From Thermoplasmatota archaeon (GTDB lineage Archaea > Thermoplasmatota > Thermoplasmata > Thermoplasmatales > GCA-001856825): 42,731 bases of DNA. The position numbers and the translations under genes were made by a program. Positions within the stretch are counted from its first letter, which is position 1, and each line of letters opens with the position of its first letter. The notes under the pieces were generated by a model. It did not search any database. It worked only from the letters and a program-made list of their open reading frames with translations, and was not told where the DNA came from. The stretch covers positions 1-42,731 of the forward strand of contig JAMCUN010000023.1 in assembly GCA_023381415.1 (NCBI GenBank), written 5' to 3'. Positions 26,161-34,474 of this stretch are shown here, piece by piece.

Positions 26161-26195
26161 GAAATAATTAAAAATAAAATAAAAAAAGAAATTAA
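26161..26195 (-). terminator. T-rich terminator of the binding-protein gene
   Basis: Just after the binding-protein stop the minus strand carries a run of T-rich tracts (T7 and several T4-T5 clusters) without a strong stem, the usual form of an archaeal terminator. It would separate this highly expressed gene from tricorn. Confidence 0.5.
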
Positions 26196-26197
26196 GT

Positions 26198-29100
26198 TTA
26201 GGTTGAACCTGGTGGTTTTTGGTCAGCAGAGTTTCCTTTGGACTTAGCTTTTCTGTATTCAATCGCTGCAATTGCTGCTGTCACCACAAACAGAACCAGA
26301 AATACTCCTATTAGGGCCCAGGCATATGCAGGAACTTCTGTAACGTTTGAATAAAGCGTGGTGTTCTTGTAGATTGTACTTACGTGCGTAGTGGTAACTA
26401 CTTTTTCAGGCACTATGTAGAAGGTTTGGGTATTCGTCTTTTGCGGTGTTGTTATGGTTAGAGTCACTTCGGTAAGCACAGTAACGTTTGGAGCAGTGTA
26501 TGTTAGTTCCGTTGAACCTGTGGATCCTGTGTTGGATGAGGTTTCAGAAACGTTTCCAATACTTGCACTAACTGTGAAACCTATTCCAGAAGATGCCGGT
26601 CCTGCAGAAGAGGCAAGAGTTGAGTTGACATACATCGTATAGCTCTGGTTTCCTGTGATCGTTGTAACTCCGTTTACAGATTGGGAATTTGCAAAGTAGG
26701 CAGTCACCACATTTGGAGATGCTGGGTTATTGACTAGAGGAGCGGATGTGACCGTCGTTACCCCGACTACTGTGTAATTCTGCCCTATTGCACTAAGTTG
26801 CCATTCATCCGTTGGCTGAAGGTACGGATCAGTGAATGGTTGCCCTACGTATGTAAGGACTCCTCCTGGATACTGCACTTGGTATATACTGGCGTTGAAT
26901 GTCACAGTAGCCATTCCGGTCGAATTAGTTACTACCTCAATTCCTGGAAGCACGGTTGTACCGAAAAGTGCATTAGGATCAGGATACTCTATCGCCATTC
27001 CGTTGCCTGAAAAGAATCCTCTGTTAGCTCCCAGTGCATTTTGAGCAACAATATCTACTGTAAAGTTCTGCGCAGGTCCTCCAGTTCTACTGTTAGTAAC
27101 TTTCACAGTTACCGAAGCTGTACCGTTGGGTGCAGATATATTTGGAGTCGAAGAGGTTATGCTTATTTGATAAGGTGCCGTAGATTGAGTCAGTTGCACT
27201 GGAATTTCGACAGGTTGCAATCCTCCAAAGCCGATGCTTGATGTGGAATTGGTCTGTTCTCCTATGGTCTGATAAGGTATCTCTCCGGTAACAGGAGCGC
27301 CCGCATAGTAGTTTCCAAAGAATATGTAGCTAAGGAGACCTTTCGATAGAGAAGAAGAATTTACGCCCGTTGCAACTTTGACCCCAAAGGAGAAGGTTCC
27401 GTTTGCACCTGTGGACCCCGACAGCTGAGTGATATTATAGTTGCCGTTGAATGAATAAGCGTCCGTAGATGACGTCAGCAGCCCCTGTGTGAGCGTAGAA
27501 GTCTTAGCACTAGGATTACCCATATTGTTGATTGACAGAATAGCATTGTTCACTTGGACAGAGTAGCCATATCCGGATACTGGGTCTCCCGTTGATGGAT
27601 TGTATATCTCTATTTCCGCTAACTGATAGGCTGATGAGGTATTAGAAAGGGATGGCATTTTCAGTATCTTGTAAGCAACAGGTACAGGGCTCAAATCGAT
27701 GTTAGTGTAGCCTATTGTAGGTATGACCTTTAGGCTGGAGCCTAAGATTGTCGCTGAAGCAGTAATATTGATCTGGGAAACGTAATCGGCAGTGTATATC
27801 AACGGGTTGCCGTTGAAAACCTGGAATTCGAAGTTGTATATGCCGTTTGAGTTTGTTGTTCCACTAATGCTGGATATATTGATCAGACCTCCTGCCGGAA
27901 CCACACCAACCGTTACTGTTGCACCAGAAACAGGTGCTCCGTATTGATTCCTAACAGATATCGTTATATTTCCGTATTGTCCGTCATAGTATACTCTCTT
28001 GTTAGGCACCAAGGCTATGCTTAGTTGCTCCGGGGTTTGGCTCGGTGTAGGCTGAGTAGTGGTGCTGGTTGTCTTAAGGTGCATTGAGTCGAAACTCCAG
28101 TAGTAGTAATCTTCGAATGGGAGACTGGTGTTCGTAGCATTTACAAACTGGGAAGTAACCATTGGCTGTATCTGTACACCATATCCGGTAACTATCCAAT
28201 TTGCTTCTGCGGCGATTATGCCTTGAATCTCATCAGATATGGCAATTCTTTGGGTAAGATTTGTAATCACGTTTATCTGGTCAGTAAGGTTATTCAGCAA
28301 GCTCGTAACCTGCAGGCCGGTAAGATTCTGACCATCCCATGTCAGGTTGCTGAAAGGTCCATTGAAGAAGCCTGTTCCTACACCTAGAGTGTTGTAGGCC
28401 TCTTGATACCATCCAGTTGGGTCTCCTACGAACCCGGTTATTCCGAGAGCATACGCTTGTCCTCCGACACCGATAAGGTTCGCCACCAATGTGTTGAACG
28501 CCTCTTCAGTGACAGTTGTCTTGACTCCGATAGCAGACCATTCCTGTGCTATTACCTGTAGCCCTTCATCGGCCTGTGGGGTTTCCGATGCTGGAGTAGT
28601 CTGTATGTTCATAGTGAACTGCGATCCATCATAGTAGTACTCTCCATTCTTGTAAGTCATACCAGGTGTGCTGTTTAGCAGGCTCATGGCCAAGGAAGGG
28701 TTGTACGAGTAACTAGGGAGGGTAGAATTTACCCAAATTGTTTCTGTAGGTGGAAGCTGAGATGTACCTGGTGTTACATATCCTTCCTGTATTACGGAGT
28801 CGACATATGCGTTATCAGTTGCATACCACAGGGCTTGCCTTACCGAAGTCTGGCTAAGCGCTGGATTTATGCTAATTGGAGTGAACCCGTAGTTTGAAGC
28901 ATAGTAGCTTGACTCTGAAGCATTAAAGGAGTTCAGTCCTATGAAGTTAAATCCACCTCCGCTAATCTCCTCCAGATATGTGTTTGGTGAAGTTGCAAGG
29001 GTTGGAAGGAACGACGGAGGAACTCCATCATATTCAGTGTCTACTTGATTTAATGTAACAGCGGTCACGGCAGCAGATATCGATAGGAAGTGTTCCATTT

Positions 29101-30199
29101 CAAGCGAGTAGAACTTGGGAGTCCATTCTCTGTAATCTTTTGTGTACTGAACGAAATAATGAGGATTTACGTACATAATCCAATACTTGTCATATATCCA
29201 GCTGCCTTGCGGTTCGCCATAGTTGTTCGAGAACATGAAAGGTCCTGTTCCTACTAAGCCTGGAGCTTGTCCTGTTGTTGGATTATAGCCCATGTTCCAT
29301 TCGTTGTAAGCATTTGTGGAAGGAAGGCTCGCGTTGTAGTTCCATGACGGGGATGTTGAAGCATAACCATGTCCCTCTCCGACCCATATGTGGTAAGGCA
29401 AGATAGGGGCACCTAGAGTGATTGTAACAAAGGATGCGCTCTGCTGGCTAAGGTAGTAATCCACTGTTGTATTATTTACAGGTACAACATTGACTATGCT
29501 AGCAAACTCGGAACTGTAGTCCAAGCTGGAGAGCATTATCTCCCAAGAAACTATGAAATCTGCAGATTGGACGTAGTAGGTGCTCATCTTCATGCTAGGG
29601 AATCTGTAAGTATAATGTTCTGGGACCCCGGTTGCGTTGTTGAAATCGGTGCTGTTTGAGTATGTGTAGGTGCTAGAAGGAGAGCTGAAGTCGGTCCACT
29701 GTACGCCCTGTCTTATGTTAACTTGGTAGATGTATTTTACCGGTTGGAATGATCCAGTTATCGGGTCGAACGTTGTCAGATTACCATTCCCACTAAGGCC
29801 CAGAAATGTACTTGTCGCATTTGCAGGCGTATAAGAAGATATGTTATATTCGTTCCAATTTGTGGCCAACCAAGGAACAATTGTTCCATTCGGAGTAATA
29901 GCATCTGCTGAATCGTAAACTTCACCCAGAAGTGCAAAACTGTAGACATCTGATGCTTCCCAAATATTGATGTATTCGACGTTTTGGGTCGTTGCAGCTA
30001 TATAACTGCCATTAGTGTATCCCGGCTCTTGTTCCGTTGTCGTAGGGTAGGTCCACGGAGTTGATGAAACGGTGCTTGCGCTTTTTGCTGATAAGCCGTG
30101 ATCTGGGGTTGCACTGGCCATAATTGCAGTTGCGGATAGTACCATTATCAAAGAAATCGCAATTGCAACTACCATTTTGTAATTCCTATTTTCTGTCAA
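26198..30199 (-). CDS. giant membrane-anchored peptide-binding protein (SBP family 5)
   Basis: A 1333-aa extracytoplasmic substrate-binding protein of the oligopeptide type. An N-terminal signal/anchor helix (about 9-30) is followed by an SBP_bac_5 domain (about 50-710; NTYLEEISGGGFNFIGLN and SQTSVRQALWYATDN are typical segments), then about 560 residues of beta-sandwich/Ig-like repeats (for example RVYYDGQYGNITISVRNQYG, GATVTVGVVPAGG), and a C-terminal membrane helix (about 1292-1314) with a basic cytoplasmic tail. Usual family members are about 500-800 aa. The Ig-like stalk probably lifts the binding domain off the membrane, standing in for a cell wall or S-layer tether. The start is TTG 30199 with a Shine-Dalgarno GGAGGT, unlike the leaderless genes around it. 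Confidence 0.88.
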   Translation of the reverse strand: MTENRNYKMVVAIAISLIMVLSATAIMASATPDHGLSAKSASTVSSTPWTYPTTTEQEPGYTNGSYIAATTQNVEYINIWEASDVYSFALLGEVYDSADAITPNGTIVPWLATNWNEYNISSYTPANATSTFLGLSGNGNLTTFDPITGSFQPVKYIYQVNIRQGVQWTDFSSPSSTYTYSNSTDFNNATGVPEHYTYRFPSMKMSTYYVQSADFIVSWEIMLSSLDYSSEFASIVNVVPVNNTTVDYYLSQQSASFVTITLGAPILPYHIWVGEGHGYASTSPSWNYNASLPSTNAYNEWNMGYNPTTGQAPGLVGTGPFMFSNNYGEPQGSWIYDKYWIMYVNPHYFVQYTKDYREWTPKFYSLEMEHFLSISAAVTAVTLNQVDTEYDGVPPSFLPTLATSPNTYLEEISGGGFNFIGLNSFNASESSYYASNYGFTPISINPALSQTSVRQALWYATDNAYVDSVIQEGYVTPGTSQLPPTETIWVNSTLPSYSYNPSLAMSLLNSTPGMTYKNGEYYYDGSQFTMNIQTTPASETPQADEGLQVIAQEWSAIGVKTTVTEEAFNTLVANLIGVGGQAYALGITGFVGDPTGWYQEAYNTLGVGTGFFNGPFSNLTWDGQNLTGLQVTSLLNNLTDQINVITNLTQRIAISDEIQGIIAAEANWIVTGYGVQIQPMVTSQFVNATNTSLPFEDYYYWSFDSMHLKTTSTTTQPTPSQTPEQLSIALVPNKRVYYDGQYGNITISVRNQYGAPVSGATVTVGVVPAGGLINISSISGTTNSNGIYNFEFQVFNGNPLIYTADYVSQINITASATILGSSLKVIPTIGYTNIDLSPVPVAYKILKMPSLSNTSSAYQLAEIEIYNPSTGDPVSGYGYSVQVNNAILSINNMGNPSAKTSTLTQGLLTSSTDAYSFNGNYNITQLSGSTGANGTFSFGVKVATGVNSSSLSKGLLSYIFFGNYYAGAPVTGEIPYQTIGEQTNSTSSIGFGGLQPVEIPVQLTQSTAPYQISITSSTPNISAPNGTASVTVKVTNSRTGGPAQNFTVDIVAQNALGANRGFFSGNGMAIEYPDPNALFGTTVLPGIEVVTNSTGMATVTFNASIYQVQYPGGVLTYVGQPFTDPYLQPTDEWQLSAIGQNYTVVGVTTVTSAPLVNNPASPNVVTAYFANSQSVNGVTTITGNQSYTMYVNSTLASSAGPASSGIGFTVSASIGNVSETSSNTGSTGSTELTYTAPNVTVLTEVTLTITTPQKTNTQTFYIVPEKVVTTTHVSTIYKNTTLYSNVTEVPAYAWALIGVFLVLFVVTAAIAAIEYRKAKSKGNSADQKPPGST

Positions 30200-30206
30200 A
30201 TGTTTT

Positions 30207-30212
30207 ACCTCC
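30207..30212 (-). promoter_or_regulatory. Shine-Dalgarno site deciding a TTG start
   Basis: Minus-strand GGAGGT lies 7 nt before TTG 30199. Together with the TATA at 30243-30252 it predicts a roughly 23-nt leader, in contrast to the leaderless genes nearby. Confidence 0.6.
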
Positions 30213-30242
30213 TTTATTCTATTTTAGTGCTTGCAAAAGAGG

Positions 30243-30252
30243 CATATAAACT
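30243..30252 (-). promoter_or_regulatory. TATA element of the binding-protein gene
   Basis: Minus-strand AGTTTATATG would place the transcription start near 30222. It belongs to a divergent promoter region shared with the MFS gene. Confidence 0.5.
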
Positions 30253-30310
30253 TTTATGAGAAATCCCTAAGTTTGTATCCTGGGATCATCTTTGAAACTT
30301 AAGATAGCTT

Positions 30311-30320
30311 AATTATTTAT
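30311..30320 (+). promoter_or_regulatory. TATA element of the MFS gene
   Basis: AATTATTTAT is centred 25-26 nt before ATG 30341, favouring that start over the in-frame GTG at 30323. Confidence 0.5.
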
Positions 30321-30340
30321 CCGTGACTGATTGGGGTCAT

Positions 30341-31531
30341 ATGGAGGTAAAGGAACAATTTGATAAGAGATTCAAGTTCATAGTAGCAAATAGCAGCATT
30401 TCAAGGTTCGGACTTTCTGCGTTCAACATTATTATTATCTGGGTGGTCTTATTCGAGACGAAGAACGCGTTTCTTGCAGGTTTAGGAGACGGTTTGCTTT
30501 CTCTACCTCTCTTCTTTAGTTTTTTAATAGGAGCATTGATAGACAGAACAACTAAGAAGAGACAAATCGCCCTTTTGGTTAGCTTCCTGAGAGCAGTGTT
30601 CTTGGTTTCCATTTTATACGGTATAATGGAACATTCTATTTTCCTCACACTAGCATCGATATATGCCAGCGGGTTCACATTAGGTCTTACGTCTGACGTA
30701 GTTAATTCAATACGTGCCTCTTGGACAAAGGAGGTACTCAAGGAGAGTCAGTACAAATCCGGCTCAGCATTATCTAGTGTTGTCACTTATGTGGCTGAGG
30801 GGGCTGGATATCTTCTATCAGGTGTGATACTACTTCTAGGATTTACTCTTTCATTTGAAATCATAATCTTTGTCTTTCTGATAGCAGTGATTCCTCTACT
30901 GTTCGTTAAAACAAGTTATGTCCCCGAGGAAATAGGGGCATTAGAATCTCTGAAGAATGGGCTGAATTTTATAAAGAAGCAGAGGGCGGTTTCAGAATTG
31001 ATGATAATCGCACTAATACTAAACGTAACTTTTGGAATGATGGGAATAATATTCATCTCCTTAGTCCAACTAAGATTCCACCTTCCCTCTTACTTCGCAA
31101 GCATAGTTTTTTCTATTTTCATTTTTGGGATTATCATTGGTTCATCAGTAGCTCCTAGGGTCAAAGGAAGCCTTGGCCCTATTTCCATGGCATCATTTTT
31201 TATCATAGGATTACTTCTCGCGTCTGTTTCGTTCCTGAACTCGATATTTTTAGATTTCATACCCTCCCTGATCATAGGGTTGATAATAGGTCTCCTAAAT
31301 GTTCTTTACAATGCATCAATGCTCAGAATAGTTAGTAACGAATACATGGCGCGAATTTCAGGAGCATTTAATACTTTCAGCGTTGCTGCGACATTTTCAT
31401 CTGGAATGATTGGGGGGGCAATCATACAACTGACCTCAATTCTTGACTCATTCATTGTAATTGGAGCATTGGTAATTGCATCCGTTGCCATATGGCCATT
31501 CTTCAAAAGTCTCTACAATACGTCACTTTAA
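30341..31531 (+). CDS. major facilitator superfamily transporter
   Basis: A 396-aa polytopic protein with about 12 hydrophobic helices in two halves and a basic cytoplasmic loop after helix 2 (LIDRTTKKRQIALL), the place of the MFS motif A-like turn (family form GxLaDrxGrrr). The central loop (about 190-205, SLKNGLNFIKKQRAVSELM) is the usual connector of MFS-3-type (MacB/EntS-like) exporters. The substrate cannot be told. It is divergent from the peptide-binding protein. A peptide or drug efflux role is possible but not shown. Confidence 0.82.
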   Translation: MEVKEQFDKRFKFIVANSSISRFGLSAFNIIIIWVVLFETKNAFLAGLGDGLLSLPLFFSFLIGALIDRTTKKRQIALLVSFLRAVFLVSILYGIMEHSIFLTLASIYASGFTLGLTSDVVNSIRASWTKEVLKESQYKSGSALSSVVTYVAEGAGYLLSGVILLLGFTLSFEIIIFVFLIAVIPLLFVKTSYVPEEIGALESLKNGLNFIKKQRAVSELMIIALILNVTFGMMGIIFISLVQLRFHLPSYFASIVFSIFIFGIIIGSSVAPRVKGSLGPISMASFFIIGLLLASVSFLNSIFLDFIPSLIIGLIIGLLNVLYNASMLRIVSNEYMARISGAFNTFSVAATFSSGMIGGAIIQLTSILDSFIVIGALVIASVAIWPFFKSLYNTSL

Positions 31532-31903
31532 CATATATTCAATATTTAGCGTTGGAGCATAAACTTACCACAATTGCCGAAGTGGCTAAAGATTTTCAGT
31601 ACGTCATCAAGTCGTCATTTTAAGAAGAGCGAGCTTAAGGTTGCTTACTCTTTCTGAGATGATGTTCTAGATTCCTTCACTTTTGGAGAAGCCGGGAGAT
31701 ATTTGTTTAGGGTAGCAAGCAGACCTTGAGTTTCCTTAAAACATTAAGAGGGAATCTGATAGACAACTTTGAAAGATTAGGAGTATCCGTCCTCTTCGTT
31801 TCTTAACAGAACGAGGAAAAATAATCGAACTAAGTGGACTTATAAACTGGCAAATGTACCTAATAATGCGAAACAAAGCTTAAATTTTAATTGGACTAAT
31901 CTA
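31532..31903. other. gene-less stretch with debris of broken reading frames
   Basis: No intact gene is present. On the minus strand three different frames look coding one after another: LFFLVLLRNEEDGYS (to about 31782), NLSKLSIRFPLNVLRKL (about 31780-31730), and FKETQGLLATLNKYLPASP onward to TAA at 31645-31647. Joined they would resemble the end of a winged-helix-type protein, but this needs at least two frame corrections and no family is assigned. On the plus strand a short frame after the MFS stop (YIQYLALEHKL, then TTIAEVAKDF) also looks helix-turn-helix-like. These are conflicting weak signals. Confidence 0.25.
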
Positions 31904-31921
31904 AATTAGGGTTACCTAATT
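31904..31921. promoter_or_regulatory. palindromic operator, DtxR/IdeR-like
   Basis: A perfect inverted repeat AATTAGG-GTTA-CCTAATT lies about 45 bp upstream of the ZIP transporter start. Its core TTAGGxTAxCCTAA resembles the bacterial DtxR/IdeR box (TTAGGTTAGCCTAA type), and archaeal MntR/IdeR-type repressors bind similar sites. An overlapping upstream half-site (CTAAATTAGG, with CTAAT before it) may extend it. Metal-dependent repression of the transporter is inferred. Confidence 0.6.
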
Positions 31922-31966
31922 CATGACAATCCACCAGAATGCAGATTTTCTCTTAATGAGAGGGGG

Positions 31967-32737
31967 ATGATCTTGTTCGCAAAATCCCTCTACGATATGC
32001 TTGCGCTATCCCTGGTGATGGGTTTCTCTATCTACCTGTCCTTTCCTATAATATTGAGGAAGAATGCTGCGCCGCGTTCTACTGTTCTACTGGTTTCATT
32101 TGCCATTGGGATTCTCATATTTCTAGCCGCTGACATATTTTCTGACGTTTCTGCAGACATATATGCATCCGGGTCTTACGTTGGTAACCCGGTACTTTCT
32201 TCAATATTCGCATCTTCTGTAGGTGGAATGTTCGCGCTCCTTTATATTGTTGAAAACTTCATGAAACGCTCCAGCGTCAAGGAGTCATTTGTACCCTCTA
32301 GAATTGCCCTGATTGTTGCAATCGGTATGGGGCTCCAGAATCTCACCGAAGGACTGGTTTTTGGCTCTGCCTACGTAGTCGGTCTCACTGGCCTCTTGCT
32401 TGTAATATTGGTCGGGTTCATATTGCAGAACTTTACAGAAGGTTTTCCTATAGTTTCTCCTTTCTTCGGTTACAAAAAACCAGGGACTGCTTTTTTAGCA
32501 GGGCTTTACTTCATAGGAGGGTTTCCAACAATCGCGGGTAGCATTATAGGGTATTACTATGTAAATCCCTACCTCGGAACTCTCTTTGACGGGCTTGCTA
32601 TAGGTGCGATAGTTTATGTCATCATTCCAATGTTCAAAAACTTGTTTAGGCAGGCTGACCAGTCAAAAGTACAATCACTTGTTTACGCCGGAATGATAAT
32701 TGGATTTCTCGCAGGGTTTGCAGTAAACGCAATCTAA
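31967..32737 (+). CDS. ZIP-family metal transporter
   Basis: A 256-aa integral membrane protein with about eight helices. The two metal-binding helices show the ZIP signature in altered form: GLQNLTEGLVFG (about 122-133) and ILQNFTEGFPIV (about 151-162), where common ZIPs have HNxPEG; the Asn and Glu ligands remain but His is replaced by Gln and Pro by Thr. It probably imports a divalent metal (Fe, Mn or Zn). The AATTAGG palindrome upstream fits iron- or manganese-responsive control. The ATG at 31967 directly follows a GAGAGGGGG run; a TTG at 31973, with that run as a better-spaced ribosome site, is an alternative start. Confidence 0.85.
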   Translation: MILFAKSLYDMLALSLVMGFSIYLSFPIILRKNAAPRSTVLLVSFAIGILIFLAADIFSDVSADIYASGSYVGNPVLSSIFASSVGGMFALLYIVENFMKRSSVKESFVPSRIALIVAIGMGLQNLTEGLVFGSAYVVGLTGLLLVILVGFILQNFTEGFPIVSPFFGYKKPGTAFLAGLYFIGGFPTIAGSIIGYYYVNPYLGTLFDGLAIGAIVYVIIPMFKNLFRQADQSKVQSLVYAGMIIGFLAGFAVNAI

Positions 32738-33068
32738 TTGCAGTTCAGAGTTGATGCATATTTGAGAACAGTTTTGATAGAATCGCTATTCTGATGATAA
32801 GGTATATCCCAGCAAGCTTCAAAATTTGTTTCTGATCGTTGCACACCGTAAATAGTTAGAGAAAGATGCAGAGTAAGGAGTTTCAAGGTCCTGAGTTCTT
32901 TACGTAAACTGTTAAGTCATCTGGCATTCAAAATAGAAACACTTTTGAAGCCTTTCTTGGTTTCTATGACCAATTGCAGAATCGCTTATTTTCCATTGAA
33001 AATTCTAATTTTATTAGATTTTACCCTGTGCTGAAAAAAAGGCAGGTCGTCCCTTCACATTCTCAATT
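32738..33068. other. gene-less stretch before the cox-type cluster
   Basis: A frame continuous with the CoxM-like gene is open back to 32974, but its extra 41 residues are not conserved-looking and contain the promoter. Apart from that I see no gene, RNA or repeat here. Confidence 0.4.
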
Positions 33069-33078
33069 CTTAAATATA
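33069..33078 (+). promoter_or_regulatory. TATA element of the cox-type cluster
   Basis: CTTAAATATA is centred 24 nt before ATG 33097. It sets the start of the FAD subunit and excludes the longer open frame. Confidence 0.55.
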
Positions 33079-33096
33079 GAGTTCTCCTTAACAACG

Positions 33097-33969
33097 ATGC
33101 ATCCGTCTTCTTTTGAATATTTTGCTCCTACAAAGATGGAGGAAGCACTGGATTTGCTTTCCAAATACAAGGGAGATGCGAAAATCATGGCAGGAGGTCA
33201 AAGCCTTATCCCTCTTCTGAAATTGAGGATAGCGTCATTCCCTTACGTTATCGATATATCTGGACTAAATGGAATGCGAGGTATATCCGAAGAGGGAGAA
33301 TATCTGGAGATTGGGGCACTAGCCACAATAAGCGACATAGAGGAAAACGAGATGGTAAGGGAAAGATATACTATTCTCCACGAGGCGGCAGTTCAAATAG
33401 CAGACCCACTGATAAGGAATAGAGGCACAATAGGAGGAAACTTATCCCACGGGGACCCATCGAATGATATGCCCTCAGTAGCAATAGCACTCAAGGCAAA
33501 GATGGAAGTAATTGGAAAGGAAGGAGTAAGGCTGATAGAAGGGGACTCGTTCATTACGGACTCTTTCACAAATTCGATGAATGAAGGAGAAATTTTAAGG
33601 AGGGTGTTGGTACCTGCTGCCAGAGGAAGCACCGGAGGGTGTTATATAAAGCAGAAAAAGAGTGCAGGGGACTTTTCAGTAGCGGCAGTCGCAGTTCAGC
33701 TTTCTCTAAATGAAAATGAAAGTATCAGGAGTGCAGGAATAGGCCTGACATCGGTAGCACCTAAGCCATTGAGGGCAATTAGAGCGGAGAGGTTCTTGGA
33801 AGGAAAGAAGATAAGCGATTCCGTTGTTAAGGAAGCAGCGAAGATAGTGGTTTCGGAATCAGATCCTTCGACTGATTTCTACGGAACATCAGAATTCAAG
33901 AAGAAAGTTCTCGAAAGGATAACCGAGGAAGCAATAAACGTCTCATTTGAAAGGGCTCTGGTGGGATAA
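33097..33969 (+). CDS. molybdenum hydroxylase FAD-binding medium subunit (CoxM-like)
   Basis: A 290-aa FAD subunit of a xanthine oxidase/CO dehydrogenase-family enzyme, carrying electrons from the iron-sulfur subunit to an acceptor. The FAD motifs are AGGQSLIP (32-39) and TIGGN (110-114), with RNRGTIGGNLSHGDP typical of CoxM; the C-terminal CO_deh_flav_C domain follows (about 180-280). ATG 33097 lies at leaderless distance from a TATA and begins with the conserved FEYFAPTKMEEAL region. The stop TAA directly abuts the ATG of the small subunit. Confidence 0.92.
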   Translation: MHPSSFEYFAPTKMEEALDLLSKYKGDAKIMAGGQSLIPLLKLRIASFPYVIDISGLNGMRGISEEGEYLEIGALATISDIEENEMVRERYTILHEAAVQIADPLIRNRGTIGGNLSHGDPSNDMPSVAIALKAKMEVIGKEGVRLIEGDSFITDSFTNSMNEGEILRRVLVPAARGSTGGCYIKQKKSAGDFSVAAVAVQLSLNENESIRSAGIGLTSVAPKPLRAIRAERFLEGKKISDSVVKEAAKIVVSESDPSTDFYGTSEFKKKVLERITEEAINVSFERALVG

Positions 33970-34473
33970 ATGGGTACGATGAAAATTAAGACAACGATAA
34001 ATGGGAAGAAAGTGGAAGCTGAAGTGGAACCGAGGAAGCTACTCGTTCACTTCCTCAGGGAGGACCTGAACCTTACAGGAACTCATGTTGGATGCGATAC
34101 TTCAAACTGCGGTGCCTGCACAGTACTAGTAAACGGAAAGGCAGTGAAGTCCTGCACAATGCTGGCGGTTCAAGCTAACGGCAAGGAGATAGTCACGATA
34201 GAAGGTCTCTCAAAGAATGATGAACTGGGACCGCTTCAAAAGGCATTTCTCGAGAAACACGGCCTACAGTGTGGATACTGCACCTCAGGCATGATTCTAA
34301 CATCGTTCTGGCTTCTTAAGAAGAACAGAAACCCGTCAGAGGAAGAGATAAGGAAAGGTCTTTCAGGAAATCTCTGCAGGTGCACCGGATACCAGAGCAT
34401 AGTTGAGTCTGTTAAATACGGCGCAGAGCTAATGAAGGAGAAGGAAGAGGAGCGAGAAGTGGCGGTGAGATGA
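33970..34473 (+). CDS. molybdenum hydroxylase [2Fe-2S] small subunit (CoxS-like)
   Basis: A 167-aa electron-transfer subunit with two 2Fe-2S clusters: plant-ferredoxin-type Cys42, Cys47, Cys50, Cys62 ([10 protein letters not shown]), then the helical domain with Cys101, Cys104, Cys136 and Cys138 (CGYC, CRC). All eight ligands are present. A second in-frame ATG at 33979 could also be used. It is immediately followed (1 bp) by the large subunit; the order M-S-L matches many CO dehydrogenase-type operons. Confidence 0.95.
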   Translation: MGTMKIKTTINGKKVEAEVEPRKLLVHFLREDLNLTGTHVGCDTSNCGACTVLVNGKAVKSCTMLAVQANGKEIVTIEGLSKNDELGPLQKAFLEKHGLQCGYCTSGMILTSFWLLKKNRNPSEEEIRKGLSGNLCRCTGYQSIVESVKYGAELMKEKEEEREVAVR

Positions 34474-34474
34474 A

